From positions 620,001 to 684,000 of the forward strand of contig NZ_LT821227.1 in the NCBI RefSeq assembly GCF_900169485.1: a stretch of DNA of 64,000 nucleotides. Reading direction: 5' to 3'. This document shows, piece by piece, positions 1 through 7,147 of the stretch. The stretch's first letter is position 1. Each line of letters opens with the position of its first letter. The notes under the pieces were generated by a model, which made no database searches, had not been told where the DNA came from, and saw only the letters and a program-made list of their open reading frames with translations. This stretch comes from Phoenicibacter congonensis. GTDB taxonomy: Bacteria > Actinomycetota > Coriobacteriia > Coriobacteriales > Eggerthellaceae. The position numbers and the translations under genes were made by a program.

Positions 1-1
1 C

Positions 2-67
2 GTTTTGCCTTTAATGGCTTCCGAATTTGTGAATGAGCAAACGCCGGCATCTTTCGGCAATGTTTAA
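2..67 (+). CDS. possible C-terminal end of an unidentified gene (partial)
   Basis: One plus-strand frame stays open from the window edge to a TAA at 65-67, giving about 21 residues ending in ...SFGNV. It would converge on ispF, which ends at 119. The stretch is too short to identify. A minus-strand frame is also open here, and a small inverted repeat (GCCG...CGGC) lies around 43-58. This is only a candidate. The 51 bases between 68 and 118 show nothing recognisable. Confidence 0.2.
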   Translation, partial: VLPLMASEFVNEQTPASFGNV

Positions 68-118
68 TTGTTGGTTAATGCGGCCAATCTTTTAACGAAG
101 ATTTGTTTGGCCATGCTC

Positions 119-616
119 TCAGTTGTGCTCGAGCAAACAGACAGCGCTCGCTGCCATCCCTTCTTTTCTCCCAACGAATCCAAGGCGCTCTGTTGTTGTG
201 GCCTTTACACCGACTTTCTGAATTGGTAATTTAAGCGCCGATGCGATGTTTTGACGCATTTGCTGTTTGTGGGGAGCAATTTTTGGAGCTTGTGCCATTA
301 GCACAGAATCAATGTCAATAATAGTAAAGCCCGACTCTTCAATTTTTTGAGCAACTATTTTTAGCATTTCGATTGAGTCGGCATCTTTCCATTCGGAAGA
401 GGTGTCGGGAAACAAGTCTCCAATATCGCCGATTCGGGCTGCTCCCAGGATTGCATCCATGATGGCGTGAACAAGCACATCTGCATCAGAATGACCCAAC
501 AAACCCGATTTGTGTTCAATTTCGACCCCACCTAATATTAGCTTTCTACCTGCTGCTAATGCGTGGACATCAAAACCGTGCCCAATTGAGAGTGTTGGCG
601 TTGAGCTATTCTCCAT
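119..616 (-). CDS. ispF: 2-C-methyl-D-erythritol 2,4-cyclodiphosphate synthase
   Basis: Converts CDP-methylerythritol 2-phosphate to the cyclic 2,4-diphosphate in the cytosolic MEP isoprenoid pathway. The N-terminal GHGFDVHA motif supplies the metal ligands (D16 and H18), with H50 in the LVHA segment as third ligand. The KATTTERLGF segment near the C-terminus is the family's nucleotide-binding signature. I choose the ATG at 616 because CAGGAA sits just ahead of it; an upstream in-frame TTG at 649 has no ribosome-binding site. The product is 165 aa, normal for IspF. The start lies inside the last codons of ispD (11-base overlap), so the two are probably translationally coupled. They catalyse non-consecutive steps, and IspE is not in the window. 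Confidence 0.95.
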   Translation of the reverse strand: MENSSTPTLSIGHGFDVHALAAGRKLILGGVEIEHKSGLLGHSDADVLVHAIMDAILGAARIGDIGDLFPDTSSEWKDADSIEMLKIVAQKIEESGFTIIDIDSVLMAQAPKIAPHKQQMRQNIASALKLPIQKVGVKATTTERLGFVGRKEGMAASAVCLLEHN

Positions 617-1352
617 GAGTTCCTGTTTCGATTTCAATTGAACTTCCAAGCATCGTTCGAATTGACGAGATTAAGAGTTCATAATCCTCTGGAATCGTGA
701 GTTTAATGTTGTTTCTTGTGCCATTGATGGCGGCTATTCGCCCCCCCAGGCGTTCAACTAAAGAAGAGTCGTCGGTCCCAACGAAGCCATCAGCAAGGGC
801 AGCAACGTGTGCCTCTTTATAAATTGCTTTTCTGAAAACCTGTGGAGTGTGTGCTGTCCACAAAACTGAGCGATCGGGTGTGCCTGCAATTAACCCGTCT
901 TCAAGGACTTTAATAGTGTCAATGCAGGGGAAGCCAACGATTGCGCCGTCGATTTCATAATTTCCTTTAAGTTCGTTTATTGCGTGGTCGATGGTTTGTG
1001 TTGTAATGTGGGGACGAGCTCCGTCATGAATTGCAACTATTGGCAAGTCATCGGACGTAACTTCAAGACCATGCAGAGCGCTTTCCTGTCGAATCATTCC
1101 AGCTTCCGCTAGTTTTACAGGTTTTTTAATGTTGAACGGTTCAACTGCAATGCTCATGTATTCGTCTTGTTTATCTTTTGGACAAACTAGAATGATTTCT
1201 GCAATGTTTTCAGAATTATCAAAAGCCTTAAGAGACCATGTGAGCATTGGCTTATCGCCTAGGACTACAGTTTGCTTGCCTCCAGGTTTTTTAAAACGAG
1301 TACCTGAGCCACCAGCTAGAATGATTGCAGATGTTAGTGCTTTTGTAGCCAT
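606..1352 (-). CDS. ispD: 2-C-methyl-D-erythritol 4-phosphate cytidylyltransferase
   Basis: Transfers CMP from CTP to methylerythritol 4-phosphate, the third step of the MEP pathway. The N-terminus carries the nucleotidyltransferase motif AIILAGGSGTRF followed by a conserved lysine (GGKQ). The central IHDGARP motif and the C-terminal GTDDSSLVE segment are typical of IspD. The product is 248 aa from the ATG at 1352, which is preceded by a strong AGGAGG; a longer in-frame start at 1379 lacks this site. It is the first gene of the ispD-ispF pair and diverges from the U32 gene with only 38 bases between starts. Confidence 0.95.
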   Translation of the reverse strand: MATKALTSAIILAGGSGTRFKKPGGKQTVVLGDKPMLTWSLKAFDNSENIAEIILVCPKDKQDEYMSIAVEPFNIKKPVKLAEAGMIRQESALHGLEVTSDDLPIVAIHDGARPHITTQTIDHAINELKGNYEIDGAIVGFPCIDTIKVLEDGLIAGTPDRSVLWTAHTPQVFRKAIYKEAHVAALADGFVGTDDSSLVERLGGRIAAINGTRNNIKLTIPEDYELLISSIRTMLGSSIEIETGTHGE

Positions 1353-1390
1353 GATTCCTCCTAGTCTCTTTGCTAACATTATAAATAATC

Positions 1391-2788
1391 ATGAATTTAT
1401 CGCATAACATAACGTCTGAAAACGGCGCTTTATCCTCGCTAGAGTTGCTTGCTCCTGCCGGAGGGTTAGAGCAGTTGATTGCGGCTGTCAATTTTGGAGC
1501 CGATGCAGTCTATCTTGGTCTCGATCAGTTTTCTATGCGCGCTAAGGCGAAAAACTTTTCGTTTGATGAATTGTCTGAAGGGGTAAAAATTGCACACAGC
1601 GCTGGTGTTAAGGTGCATGTCACTCTAAATATTCAAATGCACGAAGACGATTTAAAAGTGTTGCCTTCCTATTTTGAAAAGATTCAGGCGGCAGGTGTCG
1701 ATGCAGCAATCATTGGAGACATCGGGGCAATGCAGCTCTTATTAAAACATGCACCCGGAGTTGAACTTCATGTTTCCACTCAAGCTGCTGTTGCAAATTC
1801 AGAAAGCGCAAAAGCGTTCTATCAAATGGGTGCAAGCCGAGTTGTTCTCGCTCGTGAAATGACAATGTCAGAAATATCTGAATTTAGGTTAAACATTCCA
1901 CCTGAACTTGAGGTTGAGGCGTTTGTTCACGGAGCGCAATGTATGGCACAGAGTGGACGTTGCTTGATTTCTAGTTATCTTTGTGATCGAAGTGCGAACC
2001 GTGGTGCATGCACTCAGCCTTGTCGCTGGGGCTATCACGTCGTTGAAGAAAAACGTCCTGGTCTTGAGTTTGATCTGGAAGAAGTTTCCCTTTATCAAAC
2101 AGCAAATCCTGAGTTGTTATCATCGATTGATTCTTTGCCAGCAGAGACAGGCATGTGCTCTAAAAGAGAAACTGTTTCTGGCGCCGATGAAGATTCTGGC
2201 GTCAGAAGTTTGACCTATTTGTTCAACGCCCAAGATCTTTGCATGATAGATCATTTGCAAGAGTTAGCTGATGTTGGAGTAAATTCAATAAAAATAGAGG
2301 GAAGAAACAAGAAAGCTTTTTATGTTGCTTCTGTTGTTGGAGCTTATCGTCGAGTTCTAGATGGGGCCGCTCCAGAATCGGTTCATGAAGAACTCGAATG
2401 CGTGTCTCATCGGCCCTACTCGTGCGGTTTTTATTACGCAAACCCTCGCCAGTCTCTTGACTTCGATGGCTACACTCAACAAACTTTGCATGTTGCAGAT
2501 GTTCTTGACTGCACGCGAATGCGTGACAGCGATGAATTTGAGCTCACTATTAGATGCAGGAATAAAATCTGTCAAGATGAGCAAATTGAGGCGCTTATTC
2601 CAAAGACTGGAGTGAAAACTTTTTCGATTAACAATTTTGTGTGGCTCGACAAGCTTGGTGTTGAGCGAGAGCAAGAAGAGGTAAACAGGCCTGGCGAACT
2701 TTACCACGCAACTTCAAAAGTCGAAATTCCAAAAGGTTCATTTTTACGCAAAAGGGAAGAGAGAATTACCTCGAGAGCAATCGCATAG
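1391..2788 (+). CDS. peptidase U32 family protein (TrhP/YegQ-type tRNA hydroxylation protein)
   Basis: A 465-aa TIM-barrel-type U32 protein. It opens with the LELLAPAGG motif and carries the U32 signature around residues 175-215 (VEAFVHGAQCMAQSGRC, then a cysteine-rich segment CDRSANRGACTQPCRW). Family members of this type (TrhP, YrrN/YrrO) take part in prephenate-dependent 5-hydroxyuridine formation in tRNA, and the cysteines resemble those proposed to hold an Fe-S cluster. Older annotations call the family collagenase-like peptidase, with weak support. No Shine-Dalgarno precedes the ATG; TATAAA at 1380-1385 is six bases upstream, so a leaderless mRNA is possible. The exact substrate is inferred from the family only. 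Confidence 0.85.
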   Translation: MNLSHNITSENGALSSLELLAPAGGLEQLIAAVNFGADAVYLGLDQFSMRAKAKNFSFDELSEGVKIAHSAGVKVHVTLNIQMHEDDLKVLPSYFEKIQAAGVDAAIIGDIGAMQLLLKHAPGVELHVSTQAAVANSESAKAFYQMGASRVVLAREMTMSEISEFRLNIPPELEVEAFVHGAQCMAQSGRCLISSYLCDRSANRGACTQPCRWGYHVVEEKRPGLEFDLEEVSLYQTANPELLSSIDSLPAETGMCSKRETVSGADEDSGVRSLTYLFNAQDLCMIDHLQELADVGVNSIKIEGRNKKAFYVASVVGAYRRVLDGAAPESVHEELECVSHRPYSCGFYYANPRQSLDFDGYTQQTLHVADVLDCTRMRDSDEFELTIRCRNKICQDEQIEALIPKTGVKTFSINNFVWLDKLGVEREQEEVNRPGELYHATSKVEIPKGSFLRKREERITSRAIA

Positions 2789-2929
2789 TCGCCTATTTTA
2801 TTTCTGAAAAGCTTTCTAGATTTACTTGAAGGCATTTAAATTTAATGGCTTTCTAATTTCAATTTTTTTTAAAACCCTTCAGTAAAAATAGCTGCATTCT
2901 CTCCTAAAAGTCTGTAGAATCATGACTTT

Positions 2930-2957
2930 TTGCCGTCTTGAGAAAGTTTGTTAATAT
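2930..2957 (+). promoter_or_regulatory. candidate promoter for the DMT transporter
   Basis: TTGCCG at 2930-2935 and TAATAT at 2952-2957 are separated by 16 bases, about 50 bases before the 3009 start. The -35 is imperfect and other placements are possible. The 220-base gap 2789-3008 otherwise shows only AT-rich sequence with a weak interrupted inverted repeat near 2831-2857 followed by a T run, perhaps the U32 terminator. Confidence 0.3.
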
Positions 2958-3008
2958 ATCCATCTTGATAGGGCTTTTTCGCATGAGTAATTATATTGGG
3001 TGCATTAG

Positions 3009-3977
3009 ATGAATGGGAATTCAAAATTTTTACTAGGTTTTCTTTCTGCCGTCACAGGTGCTGCGTTGTGGGGTTTTTCAGGATCTTGTGCGCAATACTT
3101 GACGCAGCATTGTGGAGTGCATCCAATTTTCTTGACTGCTTTTCGCTCAAGCATTGCCATCTTGTTTTTCTTTTTGGCAATGACCTGGCGTCGCAGAAAA
3201 GTTGTTCGAGCAGGAAAGGTTTTTGTTGGGCCTTTCCACACTATTTTTAAAAACAAACGCACTATTCGAGGCTTCTTTCTTTTTGCTGTTTCTCTAGGCG
3301 TCGATCAGTTTGCCTATTCGGCAGCAGTCGCCTACACAAATGCAGGCACAGCAACTGTTTTACAAATGCTTTCAGCTGTTATTGTTATGGTAATCACCTG
3401 CTTTATTTTGAAAAAATTACCCGCAACACGGGAAGTCTCTGCACTGTTTTTGGCCATAATTGCTACTGTGGTAATTAGCACTCAGGGCGACTTGGGATCA
3501 GTTGTTTTGCCAGCTTTAGGGCTTTTCTGGGGCATTCTAAACGCTTTTGCTTGCGCGGGCTACATTATGTTTCCGAAATACACAGGGCTCTTTGATGCAA
3601 TTGGGAGTTTTGCTTCGGTCGCATGTGGGACATTAATTTGTGCAATTGGCGGATGGATCGTTCTTGCCTGCTTGCAAATGGCCGGAATAGATTGTTTGGG
3701 TGCAGTTTCTAATCTGGAAGTTCAAGACTGGTTAATCGCAGTATTTGGACTTGCTTTTACAGGAACCTTTCTGGCGTTTGCACTATATGTGCGTGGTGTT
3801 TCAATGGTTGGTCCTGTGGTTGGCAGTTTGCTTGGAGCAGTTGAACCAGTCAGCGCAGCTGTGCTTTCCTTTCTTTGGCTTGGCACCGATTTTACAATGT
3901 GGGATTCCTGTGGGCTCGTTCTCATGGTGATCATGCTTGTGCTCACTTCTGTGAAAAAACAGAACTCTTCGTGCTAG
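3009..3977 (+). CDS. DMT-superfamily transporter (EamA/RhaT-like)
   Basis: A 322-aa integral membrane protein with about ten hydrophobic helices and the two-fold repeated architecture of EamA exporters. The first half starts with a GAALWGFSGSC helix and the second half contains the GTFLAFALYVRGV and LLGAVEPVSAAVLSF helices that are hallmarks of the family. Such carriers export amino acids or other metabolites; the substrate cannot be read from sequence. It is monocistronic, between the U32 gene and the Mrp gene. No strong ribosome-binding site precedes the ATG (GGGTG only). Confidence 0.85.
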   Translation: MNGNSKFLLGFLSAVTGAALWGFSGSCAQYLTQHCGVHPIFLTAFRSSIAILFFFLAMTWRRRKVVRAGKVFVGPFHTIFKNKRTIRGFFLFAVSLGVDQFAYSAAVAYTNAGTATVLQMLSAVIVMVITCFILKKLPATREVSALFLAIIATVVISTQGDLGSVVLPALGLFWGILNAFACAGYIMFPKYTGLFDAIGSFASVACGTLICAIGGWIVLACLQMAGIDCLGAVSNLEVQDWLIAVFGLAFTGTFLAFALYVRGVSMVGPVVGSLLGAVEPVSAAVLSFLWLGTDFTMWDSCGLVLMVIMLVLTSVKKQNSSC

Positions 3978-4094
3978 TTAGCGAAAATGCTTCAAAACGA
4001 CACCACGGCTTAAAGTTCCCAATGATGATTCACCTCCAATAGAACGATAGTTCCTTGTTGTAATATGAATTCAATGAACTGATAAGGAGTTATC

Positions 4095-4940
4095 ATGGCT
4101 GAAGATCAAAATAATCAAACACCTGAGGGATGCACGCATGACTGTTCAACGTGCACTTTTGGAAGCTGTGGTCAGCGCACCGCTCCACAAAAATATTCTC
4201 CACTCCCTTCTTCGAAAATAGAAAAAATTGTCGCCGTTGTTTCTGGAAAAGGAGGTGTTGGAAAAAGCGCAGTCACATGCATGCTTGCTTCTGAACTTCA
4301 AAAACAAGGCAAAAAGGTTGGAATCCTGGATGCCGACATCACCGGACCTTCGATTCCAAAAGCGTTTGGCGTAAACCGTCGTCCCGGAGCGTCAATTGCT
4401 GGCATAGAGCCAATTCTCACCGAAAGTGGCATCAAAATTATGTCATTGAATCTGCTTCTCGATAATGAAGAGGCTCCTGTTGCTTGGCGAGGGCCTTTGA
4501 TTGGCGGCGTTATCAAGCAATTTTACGAAGAAGTGATGTGGGGTGAGCTCGACTATTTGTTGTTCGACATGCCTCCAGGAACAAGCGATGTTTTCTTGAC
4601 TATCATGCAAATGATTCCAGTTGACGCGATTGTTTCGGTTTCAGCTCCTCAAGAGCTTGTTCAGATGATTGTCGGAAAAGCTGTAAATCTCGCGAAAGAA
4701 ATGAAAGTTCCTGTTGTGGGGTTAGTTGAGAACATGAGTTATTTTGTTTGCGATGAGTGCAACAAAAAACACTACATTTTTGGTGAAACACAAGCTGAAG
4801 ATGTTGCTAAAAAATATAGCATTCCTTCATATGCGACACTTCCTTTGGATCCTGGTTTTGCCAAACTCGTTGACAGTGGCAAAGTTGAGGATTATGACGT
4901 CAAAGGCGCACTCGATGATGTGATTAAGGTTTTGGAATAA
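4095..4940 (+). CDS. Mrp/NBP35-family P-loop ATPase, iron-sulfur cluster carrier
   Basis: A 281-aa deviant-Walker ATPase that probably scaffolds or transfers Fe-S clusters in the cytosol. The Walker A motif GKGGVGKS is at residues 51-58, followed by the LDADITGPS segment. A C-x2-C pair (C219, C222) in the C-terminal half is the cluster ligand pair that bridges the dimer in Mrp proteins. The first 28 residues hold an extra cysteine cluster (C13, C17, C20, C25), reminiscent of eukaryotic and archaeal NBP35 but with tighter spacing. The ATG follows an AAGGAG site. The gene is followed directly by a tRNA gene. Confidence 0.9.
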   Translation: MAEDQNNQTPEGCTHDCSTCTFGSCGQRTAPQKYSPLPSSKIEKIVAVVSGKGGVGKSAVTCMLASELQKQGKKVGILDADITGPSIPKAFGVNRRPGASIAGIEPILTESGIKIMSLNLLLDNEEAPVAWRGPLIGGVIKQFYEEVMWGELDYLLFDMPPGTSDVFLTIMQMIPVDAIVSVSAPQELVQMIVGKAVNLAKEMKVPVVGLVENMSYFVCDECNKKHYIFGETQAEDVAKKYSIPSYATLPLDPGFAKLVDSGKVEDYDVKGALDDVIKVLE

Positions 4941-4971
4941 GCCTTCTCTGTGTTATCATATCTATCGCCGT

Positions 4972-5047
4972 GGGGCATTAGCTCAGCTGGGAGAGCGCAT
5001 GGCTGGCAGCCATGAGGTCAGGGGTTCGATCCCCCTATGCTCCACCA
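4972..5047 (+). tRNA. tRNA-Ala (anticodon GGC)
   Basis: A complete 76-base cloverleaf with CCA encoded. The acceptor GGGGCAT pairs with ATGCTCC and includes the G3:U70 wobble pair, the classic alanyl-tRNA synthetase identity element. The D arm is GCTC/GAGC, the anticodon stem CATGG/CCATG closes a loop with GGC at positions 34-36, and the T arm is AGGGG TTCGATC CCCCT. It reads GCC/GCU alanine codons. Confidence 0.97.
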
Positions 5048-5142
5048 TTCTTTAAGGTTTGTGTAACAAATCTCTCACTTGGCGTCGGAGATCAATTCGT
5101 TCTGCATTTTCACTAAAAGCGAACTGTCAACAGAAGTATTCT

Positions 5143-5170
5143 TTGACACTTGCATCTCATGCAATATACT
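5143..5170 (+). promoter_or_regulatory. sigma-70-type promoter
   Basis: A perfect -35 TTGACA at 5143-5148, a 16-base spacer, and -10 TATACT at 5165-5170. It lies about 58 bases before the acyltransferase ATG and probably starts the glycan-modification pair at 5229-7140. Confidence 0.7.
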
Positions 5171-5228
5171 AAAACTCGTCTTAATTTGGGAATATTTTGC
5201 TTACTTAATTGAATAGGGTAGCTCTTTT

Positions 5229-6257
5229 ATGGAAAAACAGCGCATTGTGTATTTTGATGCATTAAACATTGCTGCGTGCTTGGCAGTAGTTTTTATGCAT
5301 TGCAACGTTCTTGTTCATGCCTATCAACCGGGCATCAATTGGCTTTGTTCTCTTGTTATCGAAGTTGTGTTTTGGTGGGCTGTGCCAATTTTTTTGATGC
5401 TTTCAGGCGCGAATCTCATGCGCTATCGCGATCGTTATGACACAAAGACATTTTTCAAAAAGCGCATGTTGAGAACTTTTGTTCCTTTTATTTTTTGGAG
5501 CATAGCGATTTACTTTTTAAGATTCGGAATGCTCGCAACCTCCCCAACTTTTGGTTTAACAGAGTTTGTCTCACTTTTTATGAATAATGGAATTGAGACT
5601 GTTTACTGGTTTTTCTTTCCACTGTTTGCGCTTTATTTGGCATATCCTGTTTTGTCTTGTTTGGCCGACAGACGCCGTGTTCTTTGGTATCTAGCTGGAA
5701 CATTTTTTGTTCTTCAATCTGTTATTCCGCCCCTTGCCACCCTCTTTGGAGTTCCTTGGAATACTGAAATTCAACAACCAGTCGCCACGGCATTTGTTTT
5801 TTACGCCGTGCTCGGCTATCTTGTGTCCACTCAAGACATTTCGAAGAAGCATCGATTGATAATTTATGCACTTGGAATTGCAGCTCTTATCATTAGGTTT
5901 GTTGAGATGGCCAATTTATCGGCGTCTCTGGGTGCTAAAACAAGCTATTTGAGCACTTCGTATGCATCTTTTGTTGGCGTTTTGCCTGCTTTAGCAGTGT
6001 TTGTTTTTTTTAAATATCTAGATTTTTCAAAGCTAAAACCCAAGATGACTTCTTTTGTTGGGAAGGTCTCTTCTTGCAGCTTGGGCGTTTATTTAATCCA
6101 CTGCATCTTAATTAAAGATGTGATTTTTGGGATTCTTCATGTGCCACTGACATCGATTGGTTTGCGCGTGATTGCGCCATTTGTGGTGTATGCCCTTTGC
6201 GTTATGATTGTGCTGTTAATTAAGAAAGTCCCGGTGCTTAATAGAGTTGTGCCTTAA
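5229..6257 (+). CDS. acyltransferase-3 family membrane protein
   Basis: A 342-aa polytopic protein of the OafA/WecH acyltransferase-3 family, which moves acetyl or succinyl groups from the cytosol onto extracellular or lipid-linked glycans. The first helix carries the family start FDALNIAACLAVVFMHCNV with the conserved histidine; further motifs include VPIFLMLSGANLM and FLRFGM. About ten hydrophobic helices follow. It is the first gene of the glycan locus, 31 bases ahead of the PIG-L gene. The acceptor sugar is unknown. Confidence 0.85.
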   Translation: MEKQRIVYFDALNIAACLAVVFMHCNVLVHAYQPGINWLCSLVIEVVFWWAVPIFLMLSGANLMRYRDRYDTKTFFKKRMLRTFVPFIFWSIAIYFLRFGMLATSPTFGLTEFVSLFMNNGIETVYWFFFPLFALYLAYPVLSCLADRRRVLWYLAGTFFVLQSVIPPLATLFGVPWNTEIQQPVATAFVFYAVLGYLVSTQDISKKHRLIIYALGIAALIIRFVEMANLSASLGAKTSYLSTSYASFVGVLPALAVFVFFKYLDFSKLKPKMTSFVGKVSSCSLGVYLIHCILIKDVIFGILHVPLTSIGLRVIAPFVVYALCVMIVLLIKKVPVLNRVVP

Positions 6258-6288
6258 TCCTCATTTGCATTAGAGCGCTGGTTATGAG

Positions 6289-7140
6289 ATGAGGTCAACT
6301 GGGCTAGCATTTTTAGGAGATGTGCACAATTTGACGAGAAAAACACTTTATGTAGTTCCCCATCAAGATGATGAGCTTTTTACTTTTGGTCTTGATGTAG
6401 TGAAGACTCTCTCACGTGGGGACAGTGTTTATGTCCTTTTAGTGACAGATGGCTCGGAGTGCTGGGTAAAAGACATGCTTGCCGACGGCAAAAAATGCAC
6501 TGATGGTGGCAAGGACTTTCATGACTGTCATAAATATGCATTGTCAACTGAAGATTTTGTCGCAAGTCGAGATAAAGAATTCTTTGAATGTTGTTCTAGG
6601 TTAGGGATAAATAAAGACAACGTACACCTCTCTAACCCGCGTTTTGTTGACATGAATTTTTCGGTTGAAGAAGTTAAGGCTGCCATTAAGTCAGTCGTTG
6701 AAATGATTAACCCTGACAGAGTGTGTGTTCATGCACCAAGGTGGGAGTCATCTTTTAACCCTTGTGAGAGAAATGTCTCAATGCCTCCTCACATAGATCA
6801 CTGCTTTTGCGGCCAGGCGGTTTATCTATTGCTCAGACAAAAGATCATTAAAGATGCTGAATTTTTTATAGAGTTCTATGATTTGGAACGTTTCGAGTCT
6901 TTGCACAGTGACATAACTGTTAGAAGAATTGAAGCTAATTCTGACGAGGCAGAGCTAATTCAAAGGGCAGGGCTTGCCTACAAGGTTTGGAATCCTGATG
7001 AAGGAAGATATGCTATTGGATGGCATTGTGATAAAGAAATGCATTCAAATGCTTTGAAAAGGCCCGTTTCACTGAGCTATAAAATTCCTGTCACAAGGCT
7101 TTTTGCCTCAAGAGTCAAACACAAACTATTTGTTAAATAG
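6289..7140 (+). CDS. PIG-L/LmbE family deacetylase
   Basis: A zinc-dependent N-acetyl sugar deacetylase family protein, 283 aa as drawn. The metal motif reads VVPHQDDE (residues 22-29), a known variant of PHPDDE, and a later MPPHIDHC segment supplies another histidine. The family removes acetyl from GlcNAc-type sugars; the acceptor here may be a glycan precursor. The drawn ATG has no ribosome-binding site. An in-frame TTG at 6331 lies 10 bases after AGGAGA (6315-6320) and would give a 269-aa protein starting just before the motif; I consider it at least as likely. The stop overlaps the 3' end of the convergent FkbH gene. Confidence 0.85.
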   Translation: MRSTGLAFLGDVHNLTRKTLYVVPHQDDELFTFGLDVVKTLSRGDSVYVLLVTDGSECWVKDMLADGKKCTDGGKDFHDCHKYALSTEDFVASRDKEFFECCSRLGINKDNVHLSNPRFVDMNFSVEEVKAAIKSVVEMINPDRVCVHAPRWESSFNPCERNVSMPPHIDHCFCGQAVYLLLRQKIIKDAEFFIEFYDLERFESLHSDITVRRIEANSDEAELIQRAGLAYKVWNPDEGRYAIGWHCDKEMHSNALKRPVSLSYKIPVTRLFASRVKHKLFVK

Positions 7141-7147
7141 CTTTTTC
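7126..7147 (+). terminator. weak hairpin with T run at the PIG-L gene end
   Basis: CTATTT at 7126-7131 pairs with AAATAG at 7135-7140 over a 3-base loop, followed by CTTTTTC. The stem is AT-rich and overlaps both convergent stop codons, so it may serve as a weak terminator for the plus-strand gene. Confidence 0.35.

Noticed and set aside
2831-2880. Terminator after the U32 gene
   Set aside because: The stem has an internal G-G mismatch and is AT-rich; not strong enough to list.
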